Shown in pieces: positions 13,958-21,829 of a DNA stretch of 39,335 bases. The translations under genes were made by a program, and so were the position numbers. The DNA comes from an uncultured Bacteroidales bacterium (GTDB taxonomy: Bacteria; Bacteroidota; Bacteroidia; Bacteroidales; Bacteroidaceae). Where the stretch lies: assembly GCA_902768605.1 (NCBI GenBank), contig CACXLY010000011.1, positions 1 through 39,335 on the forward strand. Reading direction: 5' to 3'. How positions within the stretch are numbered: position 1 is the first letter of the stretch; each line of letters begins with the position of its first letter. Below the pieces are notes generated by a model that was given only the letters and a program-made list of their open reading frames with translations, was not told the DNA's origin and ran no database searches.

Positions 13958-16288
13958 ATGAAACTATTTAAACACCTCATGGAGGTTTTACCTCTCTCAT
14001 TCAACATTCGTCATTTGTCATTTAGCCCCGCAAGGGTACTTCTCCCATTTATCATTTGTCATTTAACATTTAGCCCCGCAGGGGCGCAAAACCCCTTCGT
14101 CCAAACATGGTTCACGAGCGACCCGGCGCCGATGGTGCACGACGGCACGATGTACGTCTATACGGGGCACGACGAGGACGGCGCCGACTTCTTCTGGATG
14201 CAGGAGTGGCGCGTCTATTCCACCGAGGACATGGTGAACTGGACGGACCACGGCTCGCCTCTTGCCCTCGAGAGTTTCTCGTGGGCCGACGACCGCGCGT
14301 GGGCTTCACAGACCATCGAGCGCGACGGCAAGTTCTACTGGTACATCTGCGCCCACTCCAAGCTGTCGGGCGGCATGGCAATCGGCGTGGCGGTAGGCGA
14401 TACGCCCGTCGGACCATTCCGCGACGCTATCGGCAAGCCTCTCTTCGAGAACGGCTCGTGGGACCATATCGACCCCACCGTGCTCATCGATGACGACGGA
14501 CAGGCGTGGCTCATGTGGGGCAATCCGCAGTGCTACTACCTGAAGCTGAATCGCGACATGATTTCATACAGCGGCGAGCTGGGACGGCTCGACATGACAG
14601 AGGAGGCATTCGGCGGCCCCATGATGAACAAGCGCGAGAAGGGCAAGAAGTATAAAGACTCTTATGTCGAGGGGCCGTGGCTCACCAAACGGAACGGCAC
14701 CTACCAACTGCTCTATGCTGCCGGCGGCGTGCCCGAGCATATCTCATACAGCACGGCTCCCCACCCTACCGGTCCGTGGAAATATGCAGGCGAGATTATG
14801 CCGCTTAGCGACACCAAGTCCTTCACCAACCATTGCGGCGTGGCCGACTACAAAGGCCACTCCTACTTCTTCTACCACACAGGCAAGCTGCCTCATGGCG
14901 GAGGCTTTGGGCGAAGCGTGGCTGTCGAGGAATTCAAATACAACGAAGACGGCTCCTTCCCCACGATTCTGCCTACAGACGAGGGCGTGAAGCCTATCGA
15001 AACCTTCAATCCTTATCGGAAAGTTGAGGCCGAGACGATGGCTTTCAGTCGTGGCGTAAAGACGGAGCAGAACGATGAGGTGGGCGTCTATGTCGCTGAC
15101 ATTCATAATGGAGACTACATAAAGCTGCAGAACGTCGATTTCAGCGGGAACATGCCGAAGCAGTTCGTGGCTCGCGTGGCAAGCGGATTGCGTGGCGGAC
15201 AGATTGAGTTGCACCTCGACAGCGTCAAGGGTCAGCTGCTTGCCCGCCTGGAAGTGCCTGGCACAGGAGGCTGGGAGAAATGGCAGACAATCTCTGTCGA
15301 AATTGAAAATGGAAAATTGAAAATGGAAAAAGACGGCAAAGCCCTCAATCCTCAATCTTCAATCTTCAATAAAAAAGACCTCTACCTCGTCTTCACGGGT
15401 CGCAAGGGCCCGAAGCTCTTCAACTTCGACTGGTGGGAAGTCAAAGGCCTGCAGTCGCTTGTCGTGGAGGACGGCGGCACAGGACCATACAAAGCCATCA
15501 TGAAAGAGGAGGCAACGCTCCCTGCCCACACCGTCTTCGTGCCGCAAGACATGTCCGTGTTCAACAAAAAGAAGCCCCTGCCCGTGCTCGTCTGGGGCAA
15601 CGGCGCCTGCACTAACTCGCCTTGGGAGCACTTCAAGTTCTTGGGCGAGATAGCGTCGCACGGCTATATCGTCTTGGCGACAGGCTATATCCCCATGGAA
15701 GAGAAGCCCTATCAAGGCCCGATGTCCACCACGGAGCAACAGATAGAAAGCATCGACTGGGCAATCGCGCAGAATGCCGACCCTGCCTCCCCATATTATA
15801 ATAAAGTGGACGTCCGGAACATCTGCGTGGCAGGCATGTCGTGCGGCGGTCTGCAGAGCCTCTACAACTGTGCCGACCCGCGCATCAAGACTCTGATGAT
15901 TTGCAACAGCGGCCTCTTCAAGGAGAGCAATCGCAGGCAGGCTGTAGGCGGCATGCCGATGCCCGACAAATCGAAGCTGGGGGAGATTCACTCCAGCGTC
16001 ATCTACATCCTTGGCGGAAAGGAAGACATCGCCTACGAGAACGGCATGGACGACTTCCACAAGATACAGCACGTGCCCTGCTGTGTAGCGAATTATCCTG
16101 TAGGTCATGGCGGCACATATCGTCAGCCTCATGGTGGCGAGTTTACGATAGTAGCGTTGAACTGGCTGAACTGGCAGCTGAAGGGCGACAAGCAATCGGC
16201 AAAGATGTTCAAGGGCAAGGACTGCGGACTCTCGAAGCGCGAAGGCTGGACCATCGAGAAGAACGCCAAGTTCGACAGCCTGAAGTAG
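13958..16288 (+). CDS. GH43 - CBM6 - alpha/beta hydrolase esterase, three-domain secreted enzyme
   Basis: 776 residues from the ATG at 13958, just after the promoter. The long leader (1-45) is partly encoded by repeats. The GH43 five-blade propeller (about 47-345) has the three acids in TSDPAPMV, HIDPTVLID and VEGPWLTK. A CBM6-type beta-sandwich follows from KVEAETMAFSRG (about 350-505). The C-terminal domain (about 515-770) is an alpha/beta hydrolase with elbow AGMSCGG (Ser near 628), an acid candidate in GGKEDIAYE and His in VGHGGTY. The gene therefore joins an arabinofuranosidase- or xylosidase-type glycosidase, a xylan-type binding module and a probable acetyl- or feruloyl-esterase. The segment 448-472 (ENGKLKMEKDGK..NPQSSIFN) inside the CBM is microrepeat-derived. 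GH31 follows 107 bp downstream. Confidence 0.9.
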   Translation: MKLFKHLMEVLPLSFNIRHLSFSPARVLLPFIICHLTFSPAGAQNPFVQTWFTSDPAPMVHDGTMYVYTGHDEDGADFFWMQEWRVYSTEDMVNWTDHGSPLALESFSWADDRAWASQTIERDGKFYWYICAHSKLSGGMAIGVAVGDTPVGPFRDAIGKPLFENGSWDHIDPTVLIDDDGQAWLMWGNPQCYYLKLNRDMISYSGELGRLDMTEEAFGGPMMNKREKGKKYKDSYVEGPWLTKRNGTYQLLYAAGGVPEHISYSTAPHPTGPWKYAGEIMPLSDTKSFTNHCGVADYKGHSYFFYHTGKLPHGGGFGRSVAVEEFKYNEDGSFPTILPTDEGVKPIETFNPYRKVEAETMAFSRGVKTEQNDEVGVYVADIHNGDYIKLQNVDFSGNMPKQFVARVASGLRGGQIELHLDSVKGQLLARLEVPGTGGWEKWQTISVEIENGKLKMEKDGKALNPQSSIFNKKDLYLVFTGRKGPKLFNFDWWEVKGLQSLVVEDGGTGPYKAIMKEEATLPAHTVFVPQDMSVFNKKKPLPVLVWGNGACTNSPWEHFKFLGEIASHGYIVLATGYIPMEEKPYQGPMSTTEQQIESIDWAIAQNADPASPYYNKVDVRNICVAGMSCGGLQSLYNCADPRIKTLMICNSGLFKESNRRQAVGGMPMPDKSKLGEIHSSVIYILGGKEDIAYENGMDDFHKIQHVPCCVANYPVGHGGTYRQPHGGEFTIVALNWLNWQLKGDKQSAKMFKGKDCGLSKREGWTIEKNAKFDSLK
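13999..14084 (+). repeat. Duplicated microrepeat-plus-hairpin element encoding the GH43 signal peptide
   Basis: Two copies of a pattern made of CATTTGTCATTT-type AT-rich units followed by AGCCCCGCA(A/-)GGG(G): the first ends at 14036, the second at 14084. The second copy contains the perfect mini-hairpin CCCC-GCA-GGGG (14074-14084). They are in frame and supply the hydrophobic stretch and cleavage region (SPAGAQ) of the signal peptide. Confidence 0.8.
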
Positions 16289-16395
16289 CAGACAAACCAA
16301 TTCATACAGGAAACCACCCTTCTGTCGCAGGACATGATTAACGAGAACAGAGGCGTGGCGTGGTGTGTCGGGATAATCCTTATAAAAGAGACACG

Positions 16396-17946
16396 ATGAA
16401 ACAATTATTTGTTCTTACTATATCCCTCCTCTTTGGGGCAAGTGTGTGTATGGCTCAGCCCGTGAGCATCAATCCGCGCACCATGTGCCCGCCCATTACC
16501 CCGGCTTGGGCGTTCGGACATATCGTGTGGGAGGACAGTATTAACACCACGCAAGGCGCCGAGCGCATCGTAAACGAATATCTCGAACGCGGAATACCTG
16601 TGGATGCAATCATCATTGACAGCCCCTGGTGTACCGCATATAACGATTTCCAGTGGGACACCCAGCGTTATGCCGACCCTGCATCGATGATAAAGGGCTT
16701 CATGCAGAAAGGTGTCCGAACCATCCTTTGGCTGACAGGATTTGTGAACGAGAAGTGCAAAGACACGCCCAGTCAGCGAAGCGCCACCTTCGACGAGGTC
16801 GGCAGAAACAATTATGGAGCGAACAGCAACCGGTCTGTTGACTGGTGGAAGGGCAAAGGCATACATATCGACTTTACCAACGAAGATGCCGTCGCATGGT
16901 GGTACAGCCAGCTTGACAAAGTCTTCACGGAAGGGGTCTATGGTTGGAAGGTGGATAATGGGGACACCTATCTGCCACCTTTCTTCGACACCTCCAAAGG
17001 TATGATGGCAAACAAGGATTTCTGCCATTATTACTATGATGCCATGTTCGACTATACCGTGAAAAACCGAACCGATGGTATCACGATAGCTCGCCCCTAC
17101 TCTTTTCAAGGCGGCTTGGAATCCAATATTGAGAAAAACAACATGGGGTGGTGTGGCGATTTCTCAGGCAGTTGGGACGGCCTATGCCGCCAGATAAATG
17201 ATATCTATCGCTCCTCACGTTATGGCTACGCTGCTGTGGCTTGTGAGGTGGGCGGCTTCTTTTTCCCCAAGTCGAATGCTGCCCAGCTGGCACGTTATGC
17301 CCAGTTCGGATGCATGACAGCCTGCATGATAAACGGAGGGGAGAACGGTCCCTTCTCGGCTCACCTGCCCTGGACTCATGGGACGGAAGTGGAGGAAACC
17401 TATCGCTGGTGCGTCAACTGGTTGAAATCGCTGGTTCCATACAAGTTCTCCACTGTCGTAGATGCCCATCTGCATGGCGGCTCATTGATAAAGGGGACGA
17501 ATCTGGAGGAGCGTAGTCACTTGCTGGGGAATGACATCTTCACTAAAGCCATCACATCCGACAACAACAAGGTGACATACCATCTTCCCGATGACGGAGC
17601 GTGGGTGGACTACTGGACGGGAGAATTCTTCCAGGCCGGGACCGAGGTGACAAGAGAATATCCGCTTGGCAAGTTCCCTCTTTTCATCCGTTCTGGCTCT
17701 ATCATTCCCATGACAGACCCCTCCATGCCGGGGAAACGCATTTTCCGTATTTATCCGAACGGAAAGACATCGCGCCGCTTCCACCTTCCCAAGGGCGATG
17801 GCATTGAGTATTTTGACTGCACCGTCAGCTACGACCAGCGAAAGGGACGTGTCACCTTGGATGCGGACGTTTCTGCCGATTTCGTCTTCATCATAGAAAA
17901 GAAGAGCGTTTCAGCCTCAGGTAAACATATAGAAAAACGAATATGA
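16396..17946 (+). CDS. Secreted GH31 glycoside hydrolase without the usual N-terminal domain
   Basis: 516 residues; the ATG at 16396 gives a clean signal peptide (LFGASVCMAQ), while the frame open from 16360 adds twelve unlikely residues. The TIM barrel carries the GH31 nucleophile in GWKVDNGD (Asp near 187) and the acid/base in CGDFSGSWDG (Asp near 255), then a C-terminal beta-domain (PLFIRSGSIIPM). Most GH31 enzymes have a 200-residue N-terminal beta-sandwich; here the barrel begins almost directly after the leader, so this is a short subfamily, possibly acting on alpha-galactosyl, alpha-xylosyl or other alpha-linked caps. The stop overlaps the next start by 4 bp (17943-17946), so the esterase gene is translationally coupled. 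Confidence 0.88.
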   Translation: MKQLFVLTISLLFGASVCMAQPVSINPRTMCPPITPAWAFGHIVWEDSINTTQGAERIVNEYLERGIPVDAIIIDSPWCTAYNDFQWDTQRYADPASMIKGFMQKGVRTILWLTGFVNEKCKDTPSQRSATFDEVGRNNYGANSNRSVDWWKGKGIHIDFTNEDAVAWWYSQLDKVFTEGVYGWKVDNGDTYLPPFFDTSKGMMANKDFCHYYYDAMFDYTVKNRTDGITIARPYSFQGGLESNIEKNNMGWCGDFSGSWDGLCRQINDIYRSSRYGYAAVACEVGGFFFPKSNAAQLARYAQFGCMTACMINGGENGPFSAHLPWTHGTEVEETYRWCVNWLKSLVPYKFSTVVDAHLHGGSLIKGTNLEERSHLLGNDIFTKAITSDNNKVTYHLPDDGAWVDYWTGEFFQAGTEVTREYPLGKFPLFIRSGSIIPMTDPSMPGKRIFRIYPNGKTSRRFHLPKGDGIEYFDCTVSYDQRKGRVTLDADVSADFVFIIEKKSVSASGKHIEKRI

Positions 17947-19244
17947 AGCAGCAGCTCAAACTCTATATTCTACTGGCTATGATAGCAGTAGCCTGTGCAT
18001 CGACGCGTGCATGGGCTCAAGTGAACTACGATGAAAGCAAGGTGAAACCATATACCTTGGAAGACCCACTGCGCTTTGTGAACGGAAAGAAAGTGAAGAG
18101 CCTGAAGGACTGGGAACTCCGGCGACAGGAAATACTCGGCATCTTCCAGAAGGAGATGTATGGACAGATGCCGCCAAAGTGCGACATCGTGCTGGAGAAA
18201 CTGGAGGAAGGCGTCACCCTGGCCGGATTCGGTTTGAGAAGGCAGGTGAGGATGTGGTTCCGCAGCGACAAGACGGGGCCCTTCGTGGACTGGCTCATTG
18301 TGACACCTCGCCACGCCAAAGCTCCCGTGCCCGTCATCATGCTGCTGAACTATTGCGGTAACCACACGATGCTGAGCGATGAGGCTATTTTCATAACGGA
18401 AAGCCTCGATGTGCCCCATCAGCTGTTCCGCGAACTGAAACCTCGCGGGACTTTTGCCGATGCAAACCAGCGGACCTATTACCCCATCAGTATGATGCTG
18501 GCACGCGGATATGCCTTGGCGACCGCCTGCTATGCCGACATTTCGCCCGACCCCGACCCTGCTTCCCCCGAAGAGCAGGACGAATATGCTTATCGGCGAT
18601 GCTTTGAATTGTGGCCGCCACGCGACCCGAACCGTGATGACAACACGACATCCTTGGGTGCCTGGGCATGGGGGCTGATGCGCGGTATGGACATGATAGA
18701 ACAGGACTCCCTTCTGGATGCCAAAAGGGTAATCCTGACCGGTTCCTCGCGTCTTGGAAAGGCCGCTCTGATTGCAGGAGCCTTCGACGAGCGTTTCCCC
18801 GTGGTAGTGCCCAATCAGACGGGTGGTGGCGGTGTGCCCTTGGCGAAACGTAACTATGGCGAGAACATTACGACCGAGACGAGCACATTCACCCATTGGT
18901 ACTGCAAAGCCTATAAGAAATATGCCGGGCATGAGGATACAATGCCTTTCGACCAGCATCTCCTAATCGCATGCATAGCACCGCGTGCCTTGCTGGTAGA
19001 AGGCTTCGACGACGGTTGGTTCGACACGAAAGGCGAGTTCCTGTCTGTGCAGGCAGCAAGTCCCGTATGGGAGAAGTTCTGCAAAGCGGGGCTCCCGAAG
19101 GTGGGATGGCCCAATGATTATGAGACCAGTGCCATCGGTTCCAGGCTGGGCTATGTGCGCCGCAATCAACAACACGGCCATTCGGCTTTCGATTGGATTT
19201 GGATGATGGACTTCGGCGACAGAGTCTTCAAAGAGAGAAAATAG
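17943..19244 (+). CDS. CE15-like esterase (glucuronoyl-esterase type)
   Basis: 433 residues with a signal peptide (about 1-25, ending RAWAQ). The alpha/beta hydrolase core contains VILTGSSRLGKAAL, which fits the CE15 consensus G-C-S-R-x-G with the second serine (near 269) as nucleophile, followed by the conserved NQTGGGG and GENI segments; a C-terminal QQHGHSAFDW supplies the His. Family members cleave the ester between 4-O-methylglucuronic acid on xylan and lignin alcohols. Here the nucleophile position has Ser before Ser, where CE15 usually has Cys-Ser, so the family call is strong but the exact substrate is inferred. It is co-transcribed with the GH31, pointing to glucuronoxylan-type side chains. 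Confidence 0.85.
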   Translation: MKQQLKLYILLAMIAVACASTRAWAQVNYDESKVKPYTLEDPLRFVNGKKVKSLKDWELRRQEILGIFQKEMYGQMPPKCDIVLEKLEEGVTLAGFGLRRQVRMWFRSDKTGPFVDWLIVTPRHAKAPVPVIMLLNYCGNHTMLSDEAIFITESLDVPHQLFRELKPRGTFADANQRTYYPISMMLARGYALATACYADISPDPDPASPEEQDEYAYRRCFELWPPRDPNRDDNTTSLGAWAWGLMRGMDMIEQDSLLDAKRVILTGSSRLGKAALIAGAFDERFPVVVPNQTGGGGVPLAKRNYGENITTETSTFTHWYCKAYKKYAGHEDTMPFDQHLLIACIAPRALLVEGFDDGWFDTKGEFLSVQAASPVWEKFCKAGLPKVGWPNDYETSAIGSRLGYVRRNQQHGHSAFDWIWMMDFGDRVFKERK

Positions 19245-19272
19245 AAAGTCACCACGACCTGTAAAAGCGATT

Positions 19273-19335
19273 TGTTTCCAATGCGAAACTTTTTGTTTCG
19301 CACGCGTAACAAAATGTTTCACTAAGGTAACGTCA
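19273..19335. repeat. Array D: three 21-bp repeats after the CE15-like gene
   Basis: TGTTTC starts at 19273, 19294 and 19315, exactly 21 bp apart, and GTAAC recurs at the same phase in the last two units. TGCGAAAC and GTTTCGCA (19282-19289, 19295-19302) can pair across a TTTTT loop, so the array may also act as a weak terminator. Confidence 0.75.
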
Positions 19336-19345
19336 AATACATGAG

Positions 19346-19375
19346 CTATAGGTCGAAATTGTATTCCTTTGCCAT
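19346..19375 (-). pseudogene. Nine-codon 5' remnant of a lost gene
   Basis: Downstream of the minus-strand promoter at 19415-19423 an ATG opens the frame MAKEYNFDL, then a TAG stop. Array D follows directly. The spacing to the promoter is right for a real start, so this looks like the truncated 5' end of a gene; a leader peptide is an alternative. Confidence 0.35.
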
Positions 19376-19414
19376 TGTTGTGTGTAACTTTGTTCAGCGT
19401 TCTATTATTTGGCT

Positions 19415-19423
19415 GCAAAGGTA
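19415..19423 (-). promoter_or_regulatory. Minus-strand -7 promoter box with no intact gene
   Basis: TACCTTTGC on the minus strand, preceded by CTCGCTTATTCGTA. The same 14-mer precedes the plus-strand box at 19884, in inverted orientation. Confidence 0.6.
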
Positions 19424-19539
19424 CGAATAAGCGAGAGAAAAGCAAAATAAAATTTGGCTTTTCCTAACCGGTGGAGCGGTGAGGGCCTTCAAAAATGTGT
19501 CTTGAAATGGCTGAGCCGCAACAGAGGAAGACCGTCAGG

Positions 19540-19750
19540 TCAGTTGAATTTTGGTTTCTCGGGGTGAGAACCCATGTGAAACTCGATGACGACGTTGCCC
19601 TCAAAAACACGATTGATGGGGACTGTCCAGCCTTTCCAGCGCTGTCCGTCGATGCTGACACTCTTGACTACGCACCGTTCTGCACTGACACCTGGCGCCA
19701 AAATGGTGAGCATCCCGCCCGGGTGGCGAAGTTGCATGCGGAAGCCTCCG
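19540..19750 (-). pseudogene. C-terminal relic of a glycoside hydrolase (GH92-like)
   Basis: A minus-strand frame without a valid start encodes GGFRMQLRHPGGMLTILAPG, then KSVSIDGQRWKGW and VVIEFHMGSHPEKPKF, ending at a stop. This resembles the final beta-sandwich of GH92-type mannosidases, where a 'V-SVxLNG...W' strand and a 'G-x-L-x-F-x-MG-x-x-P' end are typical. Nothing upstream continues the protein. The whole 644-bp gap 19245-19888 otherwise contains array D, two promoters and a degenerate copy of a CTGATGTTCTGTCG-type repeat near 19797. Confidence 0.4.
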
Positions 19751-19883
19751 CAACAAGTTCGATTAGGGAAAAAGAGCCTTGGAAGGGCGGCAGACTTCTG
19801 ATGCTCTGTCGTGCTTTCAGCACTCAGATATTACTCTCGCTCGGAAAAATACAAATAAATTTGTTTTTTCGCTCGCTTATTCG

Positions 19884-19891
19884 TAATTTTG
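19884..19891 (+). promoter_or_regulatory. -7 promoter box for the GH97-C/GH43 gene
   Basis: TAATTTTG matches TAnnTTTG; a TTG about 20 bp upstream (19861) is a candidate -33. The ATG at 19913 lies 21 bp downstream. Confidence 0.6.
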
Positions 19892-19912
19892 TGGGGAAAA
19901 ACTGCGATTATT

Positions 19913-21811
19913 ATGAAATATCTACTTTCTTTGCTTTTTGTGCTTGGCATGAGTTTGTCTGCCGAGCGCAGCTATGGTGCCGAACGTCACAGCAATGCTC
20001 ACAAGCTGGCGCTGACGGTGCTTTCCGGGAACAGCGCAAGCCAACTGGCCGATAGTCCTGAGGCCTTTCACGCCTTGCCTCACGACGTCCAGCAGTTCCT
20101 CTCCTCCCTACCCTCTGCTTGGGACGAGACGCGTCAACTCGCTGGCAATCAAGTGGAATCCGTTGTGACGGCTCGACGCAGCGGTAAGACATGGTACGTG
20201 GCAGGCATCAATGGCGCGAACGAGGAAAAGACGTTCCACCTCGACCTCTCGTTCATCGGACAGAAGCATGGCGACATCGTATGCTTCGGAGACCGTGACG
20301 ATGGCTTCTTCGTGTTTCTCATGGAGGACTATCCCACGGAGATGAAGTGCCGTCCGCAGGGCGGTTTCGTGCTCGTCGTCCATCCCGTAGGCGACCCGCT
20401 GACGATGAACATGCCGCTCTTCCAAACCAAATACACAGCCGACCCGTCGCCACTCGTGGTGGGCGATACGCTCTTCCTCTACACCTCCCACGACGCTTCG
20501 CCCGAGGACATCCCCGACCCGAACGAGAGGAGCTCGGCGGGATTCTTCATGTACGACTGGCTGCTGTGGTCCACTACCGACATGGTCAACTGGACAGAGC
20601 ATGGAGCAGTGGCATCGCTGAAAGACTTTCCGTGGCGCAGTCGCGACAATGGTGCTTGGGCAATTCAGACGGTGGAGCGCAACGGCAAGTACTACCTCTA
20701 TGCTCCGCTGCATGGGCACGGCATCGGCGTGCTGGTGAGCGATTCGCCCTACGGACCATTCCGTGACCCGCTGGGCGAGCCACTCGTTTGGCAAAAGGAG
20801 CATTGGAACGACATCGACCCCTCTGTCTTTACGGACAGCGACGGGCAGGCTTATATGTATTGGGGCAATCCGCATTGCTACTACGCTCGGCTGAACGACG
20901 ATATGATTTCGCTCAAGGACAGCATCGTGCAGCTGCCGCATATCCCTAATTATCAGGAAGGGCCGTGGATATATAGTAGGACGACAGACAACGGACTTCC
21001 GCGACTACAATCGCGCCTCGGTGCTAGAGCATCCGAGAAGGGACAACGGACGACTGACAAAAAGTACTACCTTGCCTTTGCCACGACTTGCTGCCCGGAG
21101 GCGTTGGGCTACGCCATGAGCGACTCGCCAACTGGTCCGTGGGAGTGGAAGAACTACATCATGACGCCTACGCAGCGCGACCGCGGTAATCATCCCGGCA
21201 TCTGCGACTACAAGGGACATTCCTATATCTTTGGGCAGGACTACGACCTGATGCACCTCGACACATATGTCCATCACGAGCGGCGCACTGTCTCGGCATC
21301 GGAGATTACCTACAATGCCGACGGAACGATTCAGCAGATTCCTTATTGGCTGAATCAAAAGCCCTTGGAACAGCTCGAATGGCTCGACCCCTACAAGCGC
21401 GTGGAGGCTGAGACGATGGCTTGGGGGCGCGGACTGAAGACGGCGAAGATGGGCATCGCTAATACAGGCGTGGTGAACGACATGCCGACATCGACAGGTC
21501 GCAGGAACATGTATGTCTTTGACATCGACGACGGGGAATACATCCGCCTGCGTGGCGTGGACTTCGGGAAGGGCGCACGCCGTTTCTCCATCAATGCAGC
21601 CGGGACAGGCAGCGTGGAGATTACCCTGCGCCTCGACAATCAGGACGGCCCCACCATCGGAACACTTCAAATCGCCGGCACTGGCTCAACAGATAATTAT
21701 CAATCCTTCACGACAAAAGTCAAAAAAGCCAAAGGCATCCACGACCTCTACATCTGCTTTGGCAAGGTCTCTGGTGATATACATCTTGATTGGTGGAGTT
21801 TTAGTAAATAA
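19913..21811 (+). CDS. Chimera: GH97 C-terminal domain fused to GH43-CBM6
   Basis: 632 residues from the ATG at 19913, after a promoter; earlier in-frame codons overlap that promoter. A signal peptide (1-24) is followed by about 140 residues (HKLALTVLSG, LADSPEAFHALP, LPSAWDETRQL, TWYVAGINGANEEKTFHLDL) that match the C-terminal end of GH97 enzymes, without any GH97 catalytic barrel. From residue about 170 comes a GH43 propeller with acids in YTADPSPLV, DIDPSVFTD and QEGPWIY, then a CBM6 (EAETMAWGRG ... DWWSFSK). An insert between WIY and KKYYLAF (nt 20979-21062) is repeat-encoded. The GH43 half probably removes arabinose or xylose from a plant polysaccharide. Normal-looking catalytic motifs suggest it is active. 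Confidence 0.85.
   Translation: MKYLLSLLFVLGMSLSAERSYGAERHSNAHKLALTVLSGNSASQLADSPEAFHALPHDVQQFLSSLPSAWDETRQLAGNQVESVVTARRSGKTWYVAGINGANEEKTFHLDLSFIGQKHGDIVCFGDRDDGFFVFLMEDYPTEMKCRPQGGFVLVVHPVGDPLTMNMPLFQTKYTADPSPLVVGDTLFLYTSHDASPEDIPDPNERSSAGFFMYDWLLWSTTDMVNWTEHGAVASLKDFPWRSRDNGAWAIQTVERNGKYYLYAPLHGHGIGVLVSDSPYGPFRDPLGEPLVWQKEHWNDIDPSVFTDSDGQAYMYWGNPHCYYARLNDDMISLKDSIVQLPHIPNYQEGPWIYSRTTDNGLPRLQSRLGARASEKGQRTTDKKYYLAFATTCCPEALGYAMSDSPTGPWEWKNYIMTPTQRDRGNHPGICDYKGHSYIFGQDYDLMHLDTYVHHERRTVSASEITYNADGTIQQIPYWLNQKPLEQLEWLDPYKRVEAETMAWGRGLKTAKMGIANTGVVNDMPTSTGRRNMYVFDIDDGEYIRLRGVDFGKGARRFSINAAGTGSVEITLRLDNQDGPTIGTLQIAGTGSTDNYQSFTTKVKKAKGIHDLYICFGKVSGDIHLDWWSFSK
20979..21062 (+). repeat. In-frame repeat insert in the GH43 propeller
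   Basis: The centre, 20997-21039, matches 37568-37610 in the primase gene at 37 of 43 positions, with the first 21 bases identical. It contains GCGA-CTACAA-TCGC and a second imperfect hairpin. Flanks repeat GACGACAGACAACGGAC-type sequence. It encodes a spacer (PRLQSRLGARASEK) between two conserved strands. Confidence 0.8.
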
Positions 21812-21829
21812 GACAATAAGGAAAACACT

